A DNA stretch of 64,000 bases from Liquidambar formosana (GCA_039720395.1 CM077832.1:31741316-31805315); one strand, 5' to 3'. Shown: positions 1 through 12,677, numbered from the stretch's first letter. Notes: generated by a model from the sequence alone, not told the origin. Translations and numbers: made by a program.

Positions 1-1263
1 TCCATGGTAGAAATCATAAGCATTGCATGCAATAAAGCTATCCTACATGATACCCTAGTTTAAGCTTGAATAGAGAAGGAGAATACCTTTAGGAACCCTT
101 CTTTGCTGCTATATGAACTCCCTCTTGCTCTTGTGGATGTCTTCAATCAATGTTCTCCAAGGCTACAGCAGGTCCTCTAGCTCTCCTTCAAGTCTCTCTC
201 TCTTATTCTCTCTTAAACACTCAAATATTATGCATAAAGTGGCTCTCTTTGTGCTGAAGCATAGGAGATATTTATAGAGTTCAATTAGGATTAACCAATG
301 GCTAGGATTAAAACCCTAATAATTAATCCAAGGGCTATTAGAGACCCCCTTGGGGCTTAAGTAACTCAGAAGTTACAAAAAATTAGAAGGAAACTCGTCC
401 AAAAGAGTCCTTGTTCGTCAAAATAGGAAGAATTCTGCTCCAGCAAGGAATTATAGGGAAAATAGGAAAGTGGCCTCGGGTGACCTCCCAAGGCTGGGCG
501 ACTAGCCTCCCGGGGCTGGGCGGCTAGCTTCTCGGGCTTGGGTGGTCACCCGAGCCCACTTCAGTTTTTTGACTTTTTTGGACTTTGTTGCCTTCTAGGA
601 GTGTTTTAGGGTCAAATTAACTCCGATTTTGATGAAACGAAAGACAAAACGACCGTGTTTCAATGAGGAATACATTTTTGAACATTTTAGGGTGAAAACC
701 ACTAACCATGAGGGCATGGTTAGGTTTGAAAAAGGCGGTTAACCGCTATGCTCTACCTTCACTAAGCACGGGTATGCACATAGGATCAAACCAAATGCTT
801 TCCATATCAAAATTAACCTTTCTAAAACACTTTTAGGGATGAAATAATGACTAATGAAAGTCAATTTGAAAAGATTTGGTTGGTAATTGTGAGTCAATTA
901 GAGCTAACCCAAAGGAGGGTCAATTAACCAACTTGAACTACATCGAGCCATTTTAATCCCGAGCCATTGATTCATCAAATTGAACCTAGAAATACCTCCT
1001 ATGCATTCATATGAACTCCAATTGACAATTTGGAGATCATTTCAAGGTCAAATGAAAAGTTTGGGACTTAAAAGACGATTATGCCCCTCAAGTCACAAAA
1101 GCTCTTATTATCCCTCAAGATCAACTCCGAATTGAACCAAAATTCATATCCATTGTCCTTGTAACTCTAGAAAACTAATGCAAGTGACTAGACTCAAAAA
1201 CAAAACAAAAACATGCATGAAATGATGAGCCCTAGTAAGGTGGTACAAAAATGGGGTGTGACA
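1..1263 (-). mobile_element. Long LTR, family A, copy 1 (cut by window edge)
   Basis: The sequence matches the LTR at 30638-39673 in the same orientation: 1-840 aligns with 32080-32925, and 841-1263 with 39256-39673. It ends in TGGGGTGTGACA, the complement of the family start TGTCACACCCC. The other end lies outside the window, so it is unknown whether this is a solo LTR or part of a complete element. It lacks the CACTA insertion of copy 3 and so gives the empty target site for that transposon. A TATA-like box on the minus strand sits near 269-276, and a GC-rich repeat array sits upstream of it at 478-556. No coding sequence is seen. The family is not recognised by name. Confidence 0.8.
478..556 (-). 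repeat. GC-rich repeat array upstream of LTR family A TATA box
   Basis: About 80 bp holds several imperfect copies of a word like GGCTGGGCGRCTAGCCTCCC, flanked by GGGTGACC and GGTCACCC, which are inverse complements. It contrasts with the AT-rich LTR around it. It lies about 200 bp upstream, in minus orientation, of the TATA-like box at 269-276. Related arrays occupy the same place at 3031-3112 and 32552-32636. Confidence 0.6.
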
Positions 1264-2319
1264 CATGGCTGAAGCTCAACCATGATGACCTTCTCGACAA
1301 TTGTTCCACCTCGGTTCAAGCTCCAACCACTATCCAAAAGCTCTTCATCTCTCTTTCTTTCTTCCAAATCTGAAGCTCGTCGACGAGCTTTAATTCATTT
1401 CTCTACAAGTTTCACCATGGCTTAAGCTTAAGTATGGTGACACTTTCTCAGCAAACAAGCTTCCTCTTTCTCTCTCTCTTTCTTCTAGATCTGACGCTTA
1501 TCGATGTGCGTCATATTCTCTACCAGCTTCATCTTTACTAAAGGTTTCATTTTTTTTTTTTCCAGATCTGTTGGTAGAGGTCAGATTTGAGAGTTTAGGC
1601 TACTATTATGGAGATAATGATTTGTGAAGGAGGGCTCAACCAAGAGAGAAGAAGGTATAGATGGTGCAATCTAGTGCTAGGATTCGTTTTGGGCAGTCAA
1701 ACAATTTCTCTGTAATTTCTTAAGATCTTTCTTTCAAGAGTTGCAATTCAAGTTCTAAACAAAAAAATGCTTCCTTTATTGTATATAAAACAGTAAGACT
1801 TTACTTTACAGTTTATGTTGATTTTAATTAGAATGACATCCTCATCAAACCAGTTTTATAAGGTGAACCACACAAATTTTACTACTTCACTATAAGATTT
1901 ACTACTTCATAAAATAGTAAAATTTTACTACTTCATTATAAAATTTACTATTTCATAAAATTTGCTATTTCGTCAAGTAGTAAAATTTTACAATTTTAAT
2001 TTTTTTAATAATTACCTAATCACTATGGATCTTTTTTCGAAGATGTTGACGAGTAGGTTCTAAAAAAATAATTTAAAAAAAAAAACGGAAATGTATAGTG
2101 TAAGTAATAATTTTTTAAAAATTATAATACTAAAAAGTTAAGTTAGTTAGATAAGGTGCCCTTAAAAACAAAAAAGGGGTGCCCTTAGTAATAAGGGTAA
2201 ACTAGAGATTTTCAAAAAATGTGTGACTAATTGATAAATAAGTTTTAGTCTCATTGACTAATTGAGTTATAAAAACTCTTACTTGATTAATTGTCAATAT
2301 TTTACCAAAAAGTGGACTA
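1264..2319. other. Unassigned intergenic stretch
   Basis: About 1 kb between two family A LTRs. It contains pyrimidine-rich segments (1350-1560) and an AT-rich patch at 1865-1995 with short repeats of ACTACTTCATAAAAT-like words. No credible coding region, terminal repeats or RNA gene is seen. Confidence 0.5.
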
Positions 2320-2324
2320 ATCGC

Positions 2325-5300
2325 TGTCACACCCCATTTTTGTCACCTTAGCTAGGACATATCATTTCATGTAGGATTTTGAGTCCTTTTTGAGTCTAGT
2401 CTTTTGCATTGAGTTTCTATGGCATTGAATATCATGTGTATGAATTTTGAAGTGATTTGGAGTTCATCTCGATGGTCAATAAGAACTTTTGCGACTTCAA
2501 GGGCATAATCGTCTTTTAAGCCGTATATTTTCCATTTGACTTTGGAATGAATCCCGAGTCATTCCCATGAGTTCATATGAGTATATAGAGTCTATATATA
2601 GGTTCAATTTCATGAATTAATGGTTTAAGATCAATTCGGCTCGTAATGGTTTGGGTTGGCTAAAAGACCCTTTCTTGGTTTGCTCAAATTGACTCATAAG
2701 ACCCAATCAATTTTCTCTCAATTAACTTCAATTGGGCTTTATTTATGTCCTAAACATGTTTAGAAAGATCAATTTTCGATTGGGAAAGCATTCGGTTCGA
2801 CCTTGTGTACAAACCCAGCTTAGCGACGGTGAAGCACCATGGTTAACCACCTTTGTAAAACCTAACCATGCACCCATGGTTGAGGATTTTTGTCCTAAAA
2901 TGCCTAAAAATGTGTTCCTCTTCGAAACACGGTCGTTTTGGCTTTTATTTCGTCAAAATTGGACTTAATTTGAAGATTTTAGGACTTCTACAGCAAGTGG
3001 GAGTCAAAAGCGGAGCCAAAATAGGAGGGCCTCGGGTAACCGTCCGGGGCTGGACGGTCAGCCGCCCAAGCCCAGACGGCTAACCATCCGGGGCAAGTTG
3101 GTCACCCGAGAGAATCCTATTTTAACTCAAACTCTGACTCTTCTTTCCCTCTTTTGACGGTTTCCTCCGCCAAAACAACTTGTCTGAGCCTAGGAGTGTG
3201 TAGGTTTGAGTTGTTTGAGCACCAAGAGAGTCTCTAATAGCCCTAGGATCATTATTTAATGAATTAATCCTAGCCATTGGTTTAGGGGGTCAGTTCTCTA
3301 TATAAAGGACATGATATTCAGCACATAAGGGAGGTTAATTGCACTTTACACTAAGAGAGAGAGGGAGCTACGAGTTTGGAGAGCTAGAGGGACTTCAAGA
3401 GGAGGCTCTTCAACCCCAAGCAAGCAAGGAAACAAGAAGTTTGAAGACAAGGAAGAGTCTACAAGAGGTAAGCCTATCCCTTGAATGCTGAACATGAATT
3501 TCTGCTTCTCCTTCTTCTCTTTCTTCTTCTTCTTTTAAGATAGTTGTGGTACATGCAATTGCTCTTCTTATGGATTGAATTCAATGTTTACATGATGTTA
3601 TATGAATGATTTTAGGATAGTTCATGGCTTTATATGCTTGATAATCCCTGGTTTACCAAGGATTTGATAGCCTTCTTCTTTCTATCCTCTTAAATCATGC
3701 ATAGTTCATATGTTTATGTTGCTGTGATTATTATCATGAATTGATGCTCCTGTTAGTTAATATATATGATATGAATGATATTCATGATAATTTGAGCATG
3801 TCTTAGAGTCATTTAGTAGGTTTTTATGCATATTTGAAAGATTAGGGTTTCGATAACCTTGAAATCGCATAGGTCTTATACAGCATGCTTAGCTTAGCTT
3901 TTTGAGCTGTTGCTCATCATAGTCATTCTATATATGCTGCATATAGTTGAATCATGCTAGGTTTGCATTCATATAGTCTATTTTATAGGGTTTTTGGAGA
4001 CATTATCCTTTTCTAAGGATAATTATCCTTTTCATTGAGTGAGGTTTTGCATAAGAGTCCTCTGTGATGTGTTTAAGCATGAAATCTTTTCTGTTGTGTT
4101 CTAGGGTATATATTTTACATAGGATATGCTGATTGCACCTCCCCATAATGACTTCCTTATGTGAAATTATCCTAGGATAGTTTCGCTTAAGAAAGCTCGC
4201 CGTAGGAAGGTTTATTTTCATATTTTACATGAAATATCATCTTTTTGATTAGAATATGCTTTGTTATCATGTTTATTGATATTATTGGAGTCTCTTATGC
4301 TTGTTAGTGTGTCTTTCATAGGTTTTTATGCATGTTAGTCGAGTCATTGCATGTAGGATTGAGTTAGAGTCTTTAGTTATTCATTATTCTTGTTGTTTGC
4401 ATGATTAATGGGTAATTTTAAGCCTTGTCAAGGTTCTGTCCAGATTTGCATATTGCTTTCTTTGCATGATTGTGTGCACTTGTAAGGGTGCAAACAGGTA
4501 CAATGCTTGTCCTATTGCAAATAGGGCTGCTATGGTCTGAAATGGCTAATGCTAGGAGCTTGTGCGCTCAGGTAAGTAGGGTTTGAAGGTGCCCCAATTC
4601 ACCTTTCTTTTTCTTTCTTTTCTCTTCTCCCTCCTAGGGTTACTTCTTAATACAAGTTTATGGTAATTATCAAAGGTTTCCTTCAATAATAAATTCTGGT
4701 TTTTATCAAAGTTTTCCTCTTGTGGAAGTTTTCGATTTTGGATTAAATCAATGTATTTTTAAATGAGGAAACCTAGGGTTTTTACCATAGGTTTGTATTA
4801 GGTTGTAACCTTATTCTTTTCGAACTACGTGGACTTTGATCCATGTATTTCGCTGCATGGTACGTAGGCCCTCTTCGTGAGGCTCAAGTCCGTCCTAGGA
4901 TCCAAGTATCCTAGGTTTTTTATTTCTTCTTTTTTCTGTTTTGTTTTATTTGAGTGATTGTGCATGAGATGATTGGATGAAATATATGATATGCATGCTG
5001 CCTTGTGATGATATATGATGATATTTGAGTGGAAAAGATCTTAAGTTAGCCCAATCAAATTAAGAGACCAACTCGGGCGATGTGGGTGCCTATGGGCTTT
5101 TGCCCAGAACCTTCCCATGTCGTAATTTAGCCCCCGGATCCAATTTTCTGGTTTCAAAGACTTTGCTTTTCCTTTAATGGGGTCATGTGGTTTTGAAAAT
5201 AAAACATTTTTGTGGTTTTCCTCTTTTCCCTAAAAAATGAGGTGGCGACTCCCTTTTTGTTTGTTGTCTTTAAACCCCTTATATTTTTGCCAAACACCCT

Positions 5301-5335
5301 TGTGGGCTCCGTGCTTCTTTTTTCGTGGGTTCACA
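2325..5335 (+). mobile_element. Solo LTR, family A, copy 2 (ATCGC target duplication)
   Basis: A 3011-bp LTR starts TGTCACACCCC and ends GGGTTCACA, with TG...CA termini. It is flanked by the perfect 5-bp direct repeat ATCGC (2320-2324 and 5336-5340). No internal domain or second LTR is nearby, so a full element inserted here and was reduced by LTR-LTR recombination. A TATA box (CTATATAAAGG, 3298-3308) and an upstream GC-rich array (3031-3112) mark the promoter. The LTR has no coding content. Long LTRs with TGTCACACC starts occur in some plant Ty3/gypsy lineages, but without an internal region the lineage is unassigned. Confidence 0.92.
3298..3308 (+). promoter_or_regulatory. LTR family A TATA box
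   Basis: CTATATAAAGG lies about 190 bp downstream of the GC-rich repeat array at 3031-3112. The counterparts in copies 1 and 3 (minus strand, TATAAATA near 269-276 and 32349-32356) occupy the same relative position. Confidence 0.6.
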
Positions 5336-5340
5336 ATCGC

Positions 5341-6189
5341 CACATTCCCTTTTTTTTTTTATAATCTTTTTATAATAATATAAAGAGTTGTGTGCACTAA
5401 GATGTGAACAACTTTTCCTTTACCAAAAAAAAAAAAAAAATGGAGGGGGGTAAAAATGACAAAACAGTGGGTTCAAATAAAACTAATCCTTAAAAGAAGG
5501 CTAAAACTTTCATGTTTCTTTTAAAGTGGTAATAATGAATTTTAATTCAAAAAAGAAGGGATTTAAGCCAAATGCCTATTATACAATTTTGGCATTTTTT
5601 TTTCTTTTTTACCTCACTCAAATTTTATCAAACTGTTCTTGTCTATCTTTATTCCTTATTAAATAGACTTTAATTAATGTTTCTCATTTGTGTTGAGAAA
5701 TATTTATTAAAAAAAACAAAAAGTGGTTTTCTCATTTTTTTTTTTTTTTGGGTTCTTGCTCATTGAAAAGCATGATTTAAATTTAATTTACATACTCGGT
5801 CACTGGAAAAAAAAATAATAAAAAAATATAAAAGAAATAAAAAGAAATATAAAAATTTTCAAATCCAAATGCGTAGATTATTATTCTAGTTGAAAAAATA
5901 TGTATGATTGGTTTTTTTAATTATGTTTTGAGACTTTATATTAGGAGAGAAAAACAAAATAACTAAGTAAAGAGGGCAGAATGGTTATTATAAAATGGCA
6001 AATGGTGAATCCCTCTTTTTGGGTTTAAAGTCTATTACTATCATTTTGAATGGAATAAAACAGATTTAACCATTTATTTGGAATTACTTTTATTTTGACC
6101 CACCATTTGATCATTCTCCCTATCCAATTTACCATCCCAGTTACTTTTTGAGATATGAATTAGACAGCTATTTTTTCAACTTTAAAAAA
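5341..6189. other. AT-rich intergenic stretch
   Basis: AT-rich sequence with several A and T homopolymers. No coding region, terminal repeat pair or RNA gene is recognised. Confidence 0.5.
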
Positions 6190-6476
6190 GGGTGAATTAC
6201 AGATGGGTCCAACTAGGCCTAGCAATTGGGGGGGTTTGGGTGGGTTTAGTCAAAATACCACCCAAACCCAACCCAATCCATTTACATGAAAAACCCACTT
6301 AAGCAAAACCCAAACCCACCCATTTATTATAGGTTGAAACCCAAACTCACCCGTTTTAAGCATGAACGTGAACCAACGCAACTGGGGAGCACTTTAAACT
6401 TCTAGTAACTTTCACGTTGGGATTTCGGAGACTTTGCTCCCTTAGATTTTTTTATTTTTATTTTTATGGTTTACCG

Positions 6477-6525
<49 letters not shown>

Positions 6526-7831
6526 AACATTTGTCCATTATTTTTGCTACAAGTGATCTCTAAAATATAAAATCTCATGACCCGGATTTAAAATAAAAAA
6601 TTAAAAATTCCAACTACTTAAAAATTAAAAAAAAACATCGAAAACATGGAAGACTGTAAAATAAAATAGCATAAAATAATTTCCACAAGACCTCTAGTCC
6701 TTCATCTTCAGTAGATTTTGAAGTCTACAAAAATAGCTTTCACAAGGACCAAAACATTATACAATTTGTGTGATGTAAATAAAGCAGGTTAGGAACAAAA
6801 TATAAATCAAAACTTCATTGTATTTGAAGACACAATCGTAGAGCTGCTCTCCTAGGAATTGGGCAACCTATGGATGCATCACCTGAAATTAATAAGAGGA
6901 AAAAATAAACAAAAAATGGCAAAAAAAAAAATCAATGAAAAGCAGGCAAGTCAACACTAAAACAGAGAAGTTTTGCACATAGTTATCAAGTATTGTTAAA
7001 ACTAATTAAAGGGTTTTCCAATTGAAACAATGAAATAGATAAAATTCATCAAAATAAGAGATGGGTTTCTTAGGTTAAATGAAGATACACCCAGATAATC
7101 AAGTTATAAATACTAATCAGAGAGAACCACACACACACAAATCGAAAGTAGAAAATGGGTCTATTACGGATTTCAACAAATAAAAGGAAATGCTCAAGTC
7201 AATCAAGTTCCATAGAGAGCAATGTAATACTCGTAATTTTTAAATAGGGTATTAAGGGTTTAATCTATGGTTAACATAGCTAATCCCTTTATTTTTTTTC
7301 AAATGATTACATGCATGGGTAATGCATGTGGATGATACTATGATGTTGGATGTGTTTTGATGCTTGTTTTGTGCATTGAGTATCTTTCGGGTGTCTTTAG
7401 CCTTATTTGCAACTTAAGGGTTTAAGTTGCTGAAATTTGGCTAAGTGTTGAGAAAAAGTGAATTTTCGTAAATCTTCGTTTTAAAGGATAATTTTTGGCG
7501 GTAATGGGAGTTTATAATATTATAAGACATTGGTGATTTTATGGGATTTTATTAGCATGTTTGGATTGGGTTCCACGCATGTTTGTTTTAGGAAAATCTG
7601 TCAGGAAACGAATTTTGTACTAAAACTTGAAAGTGAGATTTTGATATATTGGGAATTTGATTTTTCTGATATTTTATTTGGATTCAAATGGGGGGTTATT
7701 TGCTTATTTTCATTAAATAACTTAAAGTAAATTTTATTCTTCCTTTTACTTAAACGTTTTTAATGAAATAAGGCTGATGTCTGTGCTGATGAGGTGTAGT
7801 CTGACTGACTGCCAATTTTTCTGCTGACTAT

Positions 7832-7981
7832 GTGTTTCAGACGTCTGAAACACATTTCAGACATCTAAAAGTGACATTTCAGACGTCTGAAAGTTACATT
7901 CAGACGTCTGAAAGTTCTAGAGAGAGAGGTTTTCTAGAGTATAGTTTCAGACGTCTGAAACTACGTTTCAGACGTCTGAAA
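7832..7981 (+). promoter_or_regulatory. Array of TTCAGACGTCTGAA palindromes in family B LTR
   Basis: Five perfect copies of TTCAGACGTCTGAA (at about 7836, 7878, 7900, 7945 and 7967) and one degenerate copy (7857) occur within 150 bp. Two copies extend to 20-22 bp of perfect palindrome. The array ends about 55 bp before the TATA box. The self-complementary form and clustering suggest binding sites for a dimeric transcription factor; this is inference. Confidence 0.7.
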
Positions 7982-8034
7982 GTTGCAATCTGCAAATTTC
8001 ATAAAGGGTTAAAATGACATTTTTGCCCCCCTTT

Positions 8035-8046
8035 TCTATATAAACC
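8035..8046 (+). promoter_or_regulatory. LTR family B TATA box
   Basis: TCTATATAAACC follows a pyrimidine-rich stretch, directly downstream of the palindrome array. It is the best core promoter candidate in this LTR. Confidence 0.6.
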
Positions 8047-9101
8047 CATCTAACTCATCCCAAACACTACAGATCTGGTTTTTAGAGTATAGGAGAGCTG
8101 GAGAGAGAATGGGAGAGAAAGAGAGCGTACGGTGGAGAGAGAAAGAGCTTCTCCTTTCATTTTCATGGGTTTTCATGCATTTTTGGGTATTCGCTCTCCA
8201 TTTCTTGCTAGGGTTCACTTTTGGATGGCAGGGGAGAGCATCATTCATGGCATTTGGAGTTAGGGTTTCTTGTTTAGGCTCACACATGTGTCTTGGAGCT
8301 TGCTCTTGGTGGATTTGAGCTTGGATTTCATGGGATTTGGCATGGATGTTCATCCTCACCAATTCCTTTGCATTTTAGAGGTATTTTCTTACACTTAAAG
8401 ATTAGGGTTTGTATTCTTTTGAGGGTTTATCATCTCATTCTTACATTTTTGGGTTATTCATGCATATTGGGGAGTTTTGGTGGTGACTTGGAGTTGGGAC
8501 CTCCATTATTTTCATCAACCAAGTCATTTAGGAGCTAGGGCTTGGATTGGGAGCATGCATTTGCATCCTAGGGCTTGGACTTCATACCCACAACATCAAA
8601 CGTTACATTTTTCCACGCATTTGGTTGAGGTAGGTGCAATTTACATAGGTTTAAACTATGGACATGATAATATGGTATATATTATCATATTATTTGGTAT
8701 TTTTGGGCTTAGAATATGTATATATACATGATTTATAGAATAAATCTTGAATGGAACTTTGGGTATTTGATAACGTAAATTGGAAATTACGTTTATTAAT
8801 GAGTTGGTTTGTTTTATACATTCTATGGAATATAATTGTATAGATTTTATGGGTATTTATGTTGTTAACATAAACTGGTAAATTATGTGATTATTTCCAC
8901 TATGATTTATGTAGTATATTTTGGAAGTGATTTTGGATAAAAATCATTTTATGGTTTATCGCACTACATGTTGGGCATAATCATGCATTAAATGGACTTA
9001 ATGAATACTGGGTAAAAGTATTGCATAAAAGGGGTTATTGGAATTGGACTACTTGCAGTCAATGGGACTTTGCGGTGTTTTCCGTTCCTTTGGTCCTGGG
9101 G

Positions 9102-9195
9102 TACTTTCCGGTTCCAGGTAGGAACCCTTGTGTTCCCGAATTAGAGGCTACTTTCCGGTTCCAGGCAGGAACCCTTGTGTTGTCCTCTTGGAGGT
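9102..9195 (+). repeat. Two-copy 47-bp tandem repeat in family B LTR
   Basis: Two adjacent copies of a unit beginning TACTTTCCGGTTCCAGG and containing GGAACCCTTGTGTT. The second copy diverges at its 3' end. Confidence 0.7.
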
Positions 9196-10530
9196 TTGGT
9201 TTAAATCCTCCATTTCCGCGCGAAGACTCCTGCGGGAGTGGTCGGTAATTAATGGAATTGATGTAAATTGGACATGAGTCATATGCATTGGGCATTATGC
9301 ATTATTTATTTTAAGTTATGGGTTATAACTTATTTTGGGATTTGTAATATACTCGGTTAGTATATTTTGATGTAAATGATATAATTAGTTTTATTTATAT
9401 CATTGCTTTAGTTTACTATGTCAAATTGTATCTACTGAGTCGTCGGACTCATGCCTATTATTTTAAATGTTTTTCAGATAATCCAGGGATTGGTTTTGCT
9501 AGCATAGGCGGAAGATGCTATCATCAGAAATTTTATCTATTATTTATGAATGTATTTTCCATGAGAAGGAATATGTAATTAAGTGGGTTTCTATTAGGTT
9601 AATGTAATTGTAAATAAAGCAGAGTTGTAAATTTTAATTCTATGGTTGTATACATGGAATGCGAGGCATGGGATGATACCACACTCATGGATGACATGGA
9701 AATTTTTATAGAATGGATTTGTATAACAGGTTTTATGATGGTATGTCCTATCTATAGATGGGTCATGTCCGAAAAATGGAGAAAATTTTCAAAATGGTTG
9801 AGATTTTGACATGTGTCATCCACGTTTTATTAAAGGTTTATTAAAATAAAGCTCGTTTTATTACTATTGATCACGGCTTAATTAATTTGGGTCGTGACAA
9901 GCAAGTAAAGGGATTCGACCAAAACAAAACCATACAGATTGGAATGGAGAATAAGACAAAACAAAAAGAGGCATTTCCAGTAAAAAAAAAGAATAAAATG
10001 GACAGAGAAAGAAATCTGCTCAAAAGAAAAAAAACAGTGGTTTATTGAGCAGTAAAGAAAATAGAAGAAGAGGAAATAGGGGAATGGATTAACCATAAAA
10101 GAAACGCGACTCCTTTTCTGGGGGTTTGGTTGATATCCTCCGTCATCATAGAACCAAACTTTGAAGGGAGGAAGAGGAGCGAAAGAGAGCTGTGAAGGAG
10201 ATTTCAAAGTTCAAACCCTATCGGGTTGCATTCGCACCTAAATGTTTTTTATACAAACCCGATTAGACCCATTTATTAGTTGGGTTATTATGGGCACCCA
10301 TTTACAACCCAATTAATAAAATCACCCATCAACACCCATTTAACTTGGGTGAGTTCATGGGTTTGGGCATAAATTGCCAGCCCTAGGTCCGACTATGGGC
10401 AAACAATTATAATTCAATACAAATTATTAGTCATTCTTAGTTAAGTTAGTAGTAATTTACTAGTAAATTATAATAATTTGTATTGAACTGTAATTGTTTG
10501 CCCATAGCTAGACCTATCTGTAATTCCCCC

Positions 10531-10709
10531 TTAAAAATATAGCTTTTAAGCTGGTAAGCTAATTTAGAATTAGTAAACTTCTTTTTAGTTTTCTAAATTA
10601 TTTTTTATTTGATTTATATATTAAGAAGGTATTTATGGAAGTGACAAGTTTTGGTCTACAAAACCAGCTAACCACTTTCGGTTTGCTTATCATTTCTTTA
10701 ATCATAAAG
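10531..10709. other. Short unassigned spacer
   Basis: Runs from the MITE end to the point where homology to the copia integrase begins. Nothing coding or structured is seen. It marks where the older copia element is broken. Confidence 0.5.
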
Positions 10710-11785
10710 TTTCTTATCATTCTACAATTCATAAGGAGTCTTACCAATTTTGGATTTTAATAGTACTCTATTCATTACATACCATGAAGTAGTAACGGCT
10801 TTGGTCCAAAAATATTGAGGTAATGAATGTTCATTAAGCATGGTTCTTGATAGTTCTTCAAGTGTTCTATTCTTTCTTTCAAACGCATCATTTTGTTGAG
10901 GAGTTATAGGAGCGGAGAAATTATGACCAAAGCTATTCTCATCACAATATTGTTCAATATCCTTATTGACAAATTCACTCCCCCTATCACTCCTAATATA
11001 TGTAATGGTATAGCTTTTCTTATTTTGGACCCTTCTACAATATGTTACAAATATAGCATGAGTCTCATCTTTATGTGCAAGGAAGAACACCCATATATAT
11101 CTAAGTAGTCATCAACAATCACAAATGCATAGTGCTTTCCTCCAAGACTTGCAATAGTAATAGGTTCAAATAAGTCCATATGTATAAGTTGCAAAGGTCT
11201 TGTAGTTAAAATGTGAGGTTTTGTTTTGAAAGAAGACTTGGTTTGTTTTCTAAATTGGCATGCACTACAAACTTTATCTTTTGTAAACTTTGCTTTTGGT
11301 AAACCTCCAACAAGTTCATGCCTAGAAAGGTTTGAAATCAAATCTATACTTGCATGTCCAAGTCTCCTATGCCATAACCAATGATTTTCATTTAAAACGA
11401 AGAAGCAATATACATTTTGTAATGCAATTTCTTCAAACTCTATAACATAGATATTACCAATCCTATATTCAACAAATAAGGTCTTATTATCATCTTCAAT
11501 TATGCACTTATTTGATTTAAAAGTAACATTGTAACCTTTATCACACAATTGACTAATGTTAAGGAGATTATGCTTTAAACCATCAACTAATAAGACATTT
11601 TCAATACAAAAAGAGGAATTCTTACCAACTTTGCCAATGTTAATTATCTTACCTTTAGCATTGTCTCTAAATGTCACGAAGCCACGGTCCTTGGGCTTTA
11701 AAGAGATGAACTTTGATCTGTAACCAGTTATGTGCCTTGAGCATCCACTATCAAGAAACCATTTCTCATTACTTGAAGATTTCAA
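10710..11785 (-). pseudogene. Older copia pol fragment: protease, GAG-pre-integrase and partial integrase
   Basis: The minus-strand reading begins KSSSNEKWFLDSGCSRH, with the DSG-type aspartic protease active site. A GAG_pre-integrase region follows (HWLWHRRLGHAS...), then an integrase core with RSDRGSEF and a degraded PQQNDAFERKNRT motif. A frameshift near 11080 separates two readable parts (11785-11045 and 11090-10722). Homology ends near 10710, within the integrase C-terminal part. It closely parallels 19315-18240 of the younger element. It cannot make a functional enzyme. Confidence 0.85.
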
Positions 11786-11804
11786 GCATACCTACACAAC
11801 AACC

Positions 11805-12677
11805 TCAAGTAACTTTCTTTGGTACCCATGCTTTCTTGGGTCCATAGGTGTTAGCCATAGGTAGTGAAGTTCTTTGACTACCCACACCTTCTTGGGGGTA
11901 ACCTTTAGGTTTCCTTCTCATGTTACAAATGTAGAAATTATGTCCATCCTTATTACAATAGGTACAAAAAACTTTAGGTGTGCTAGAAATATTAGGCTTA
12001 GGGAAGAAATTTATATAGGATTTTTGTTTAACATATTCTTGATAACCAATTCCAGCCTTATCAAAGTACCATCTCTGACTAGTTAATATCTTATCCAAGT
12101 TATCCCTTCCATTGGTAGACTTCGTCAAGGTATTAGTCAAGTCTTCAATCTTTTCTTTTAATGCAGTGTTTTCATTTTCAAGACTAGATTGAGAGATGGT
12201 AGGAGTGAGTCTATCTTATTTTTTAATTCTAAATTTTCATTTTTCAAAGCATCTAGTTCTTCTTGGAAAGATGTGCTATTCTTTTTCAAATCATTATTTT
12301 GTATGAAAATCTTATAATTCAAGAAAGGTGTCTTCAAGAATTTCTTGTAATTCATCATAAGTAGTAGGTTCTTCTATAGGATAATCAATTGAGTTAAGTT
12401 CAATTACCTCATCTTTCTTTTTCATAAGACAAAAATTTGCAACCTCTTGATCACAAAAAATCTCCTCATCATCTTCATCACTATTTGTTTCATCATCTCA
12501 AGTGACGATGAGAGCTTTCTTCTTGAACTTCCTATTGTCTTTGAAGTTGTTGTTATTGTAGATTGTCTTGTTATTGTTATTGTTGAGTTGAGGACAATAC
12601 ATCTTGATGTGTGTGAGCTTCTTGTATTCAAAGCACATTTGAAGTTATCTATTAGAGGTCTCTCCTCTACTTGAAAT
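11805..12677 (-). pseudogene. Older copia gag, C-terminal part (broken)
   Basis: Fragments at 12688-12422, 12358-12158 and 12140-11805 align in order with the second half of the younger gag (19332-20190). They include the second zinc-knuckle-like CTYCNKDGHNFYIC. Several frameshifts and stops break it, and the first CCHC knuckle is damaged. Its N-terminal half continues on the far side of the younger insertion at 22402. Confidence 0.8.

Larger units (their letters stand above)
7223..9899 (+). mobile_element. Solo LTR, family B (AGCAA target duplication)
   Basis: A 2677-bp LTR starts TGTAATACTCG and ends GGGTCGTGACA. It is flanked by the perfect 5-bp repeat AGCAA (7218-7222 and 9900-9904) and nested inside the hAT-like element. 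A TATA box (CTATATAAACCC) lies near 8036-8046, with an array of TTCAGACGTCTGAA palindromes just upstream. A 47-bp tandem duplication lies at 9102-9195. No protein domain is visible. The start and end sequences differ from family A, so this is a separate family whose lineage is not assigned. Confidence 0.92.
6214..10385. mobile_element. hAT-like non-autonomous element with nested solo LTR
   Basis: The terminal inverted repeats are TAGGCCTAGCAATT on the left and TAGGGCTGGCAATT (complement) on the right, continuing into purine-rich GGGTTTGGGT-type sequence. The flanking 8-bp duplications are GGTCCAAC (6206-6213) and GGTCCGAC (10386-10393), one mismatch. The 8-bp duplication and the TAGGGCTGGCAA ends fit the hAT superfamily. 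Without the nested LTR at 7223-9899 it is about 1.5 kb and shows no transposase, so it is non-autonomous. It contains a poly-A tract at 6477-6523. Confidence 0.8.
6190..10530. mobile_element. Foldback MITE split by a hAT-like insertion
   Basis: The left arm begins GGGTGAATTACAGATGGGTC at 6190. The right end is the complement of GGGGGAATTACAGATAGGTC, ending at 10530. Next to the inserted element the arms continue as TATGGGCAAACAATTA... (from 10394) and its complement (up to about 10508), giving terminal inverted repeats of roughly 60 bp. Removing 6214-10393 restores a compact element of about 160 bp. The outer duplication is within A-rich sequence and is not certain. No coding sequence. Confidence 0.75.

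Noticed and set aside
7832..8017. Short ORF reading through the palindrome array (repeated QTSE/RHLK peptides)
   Set aside because: The peptide repeat is only the translation of a repeated DNA palindrome. It lies in LTR U3 upstream of the TATA box.
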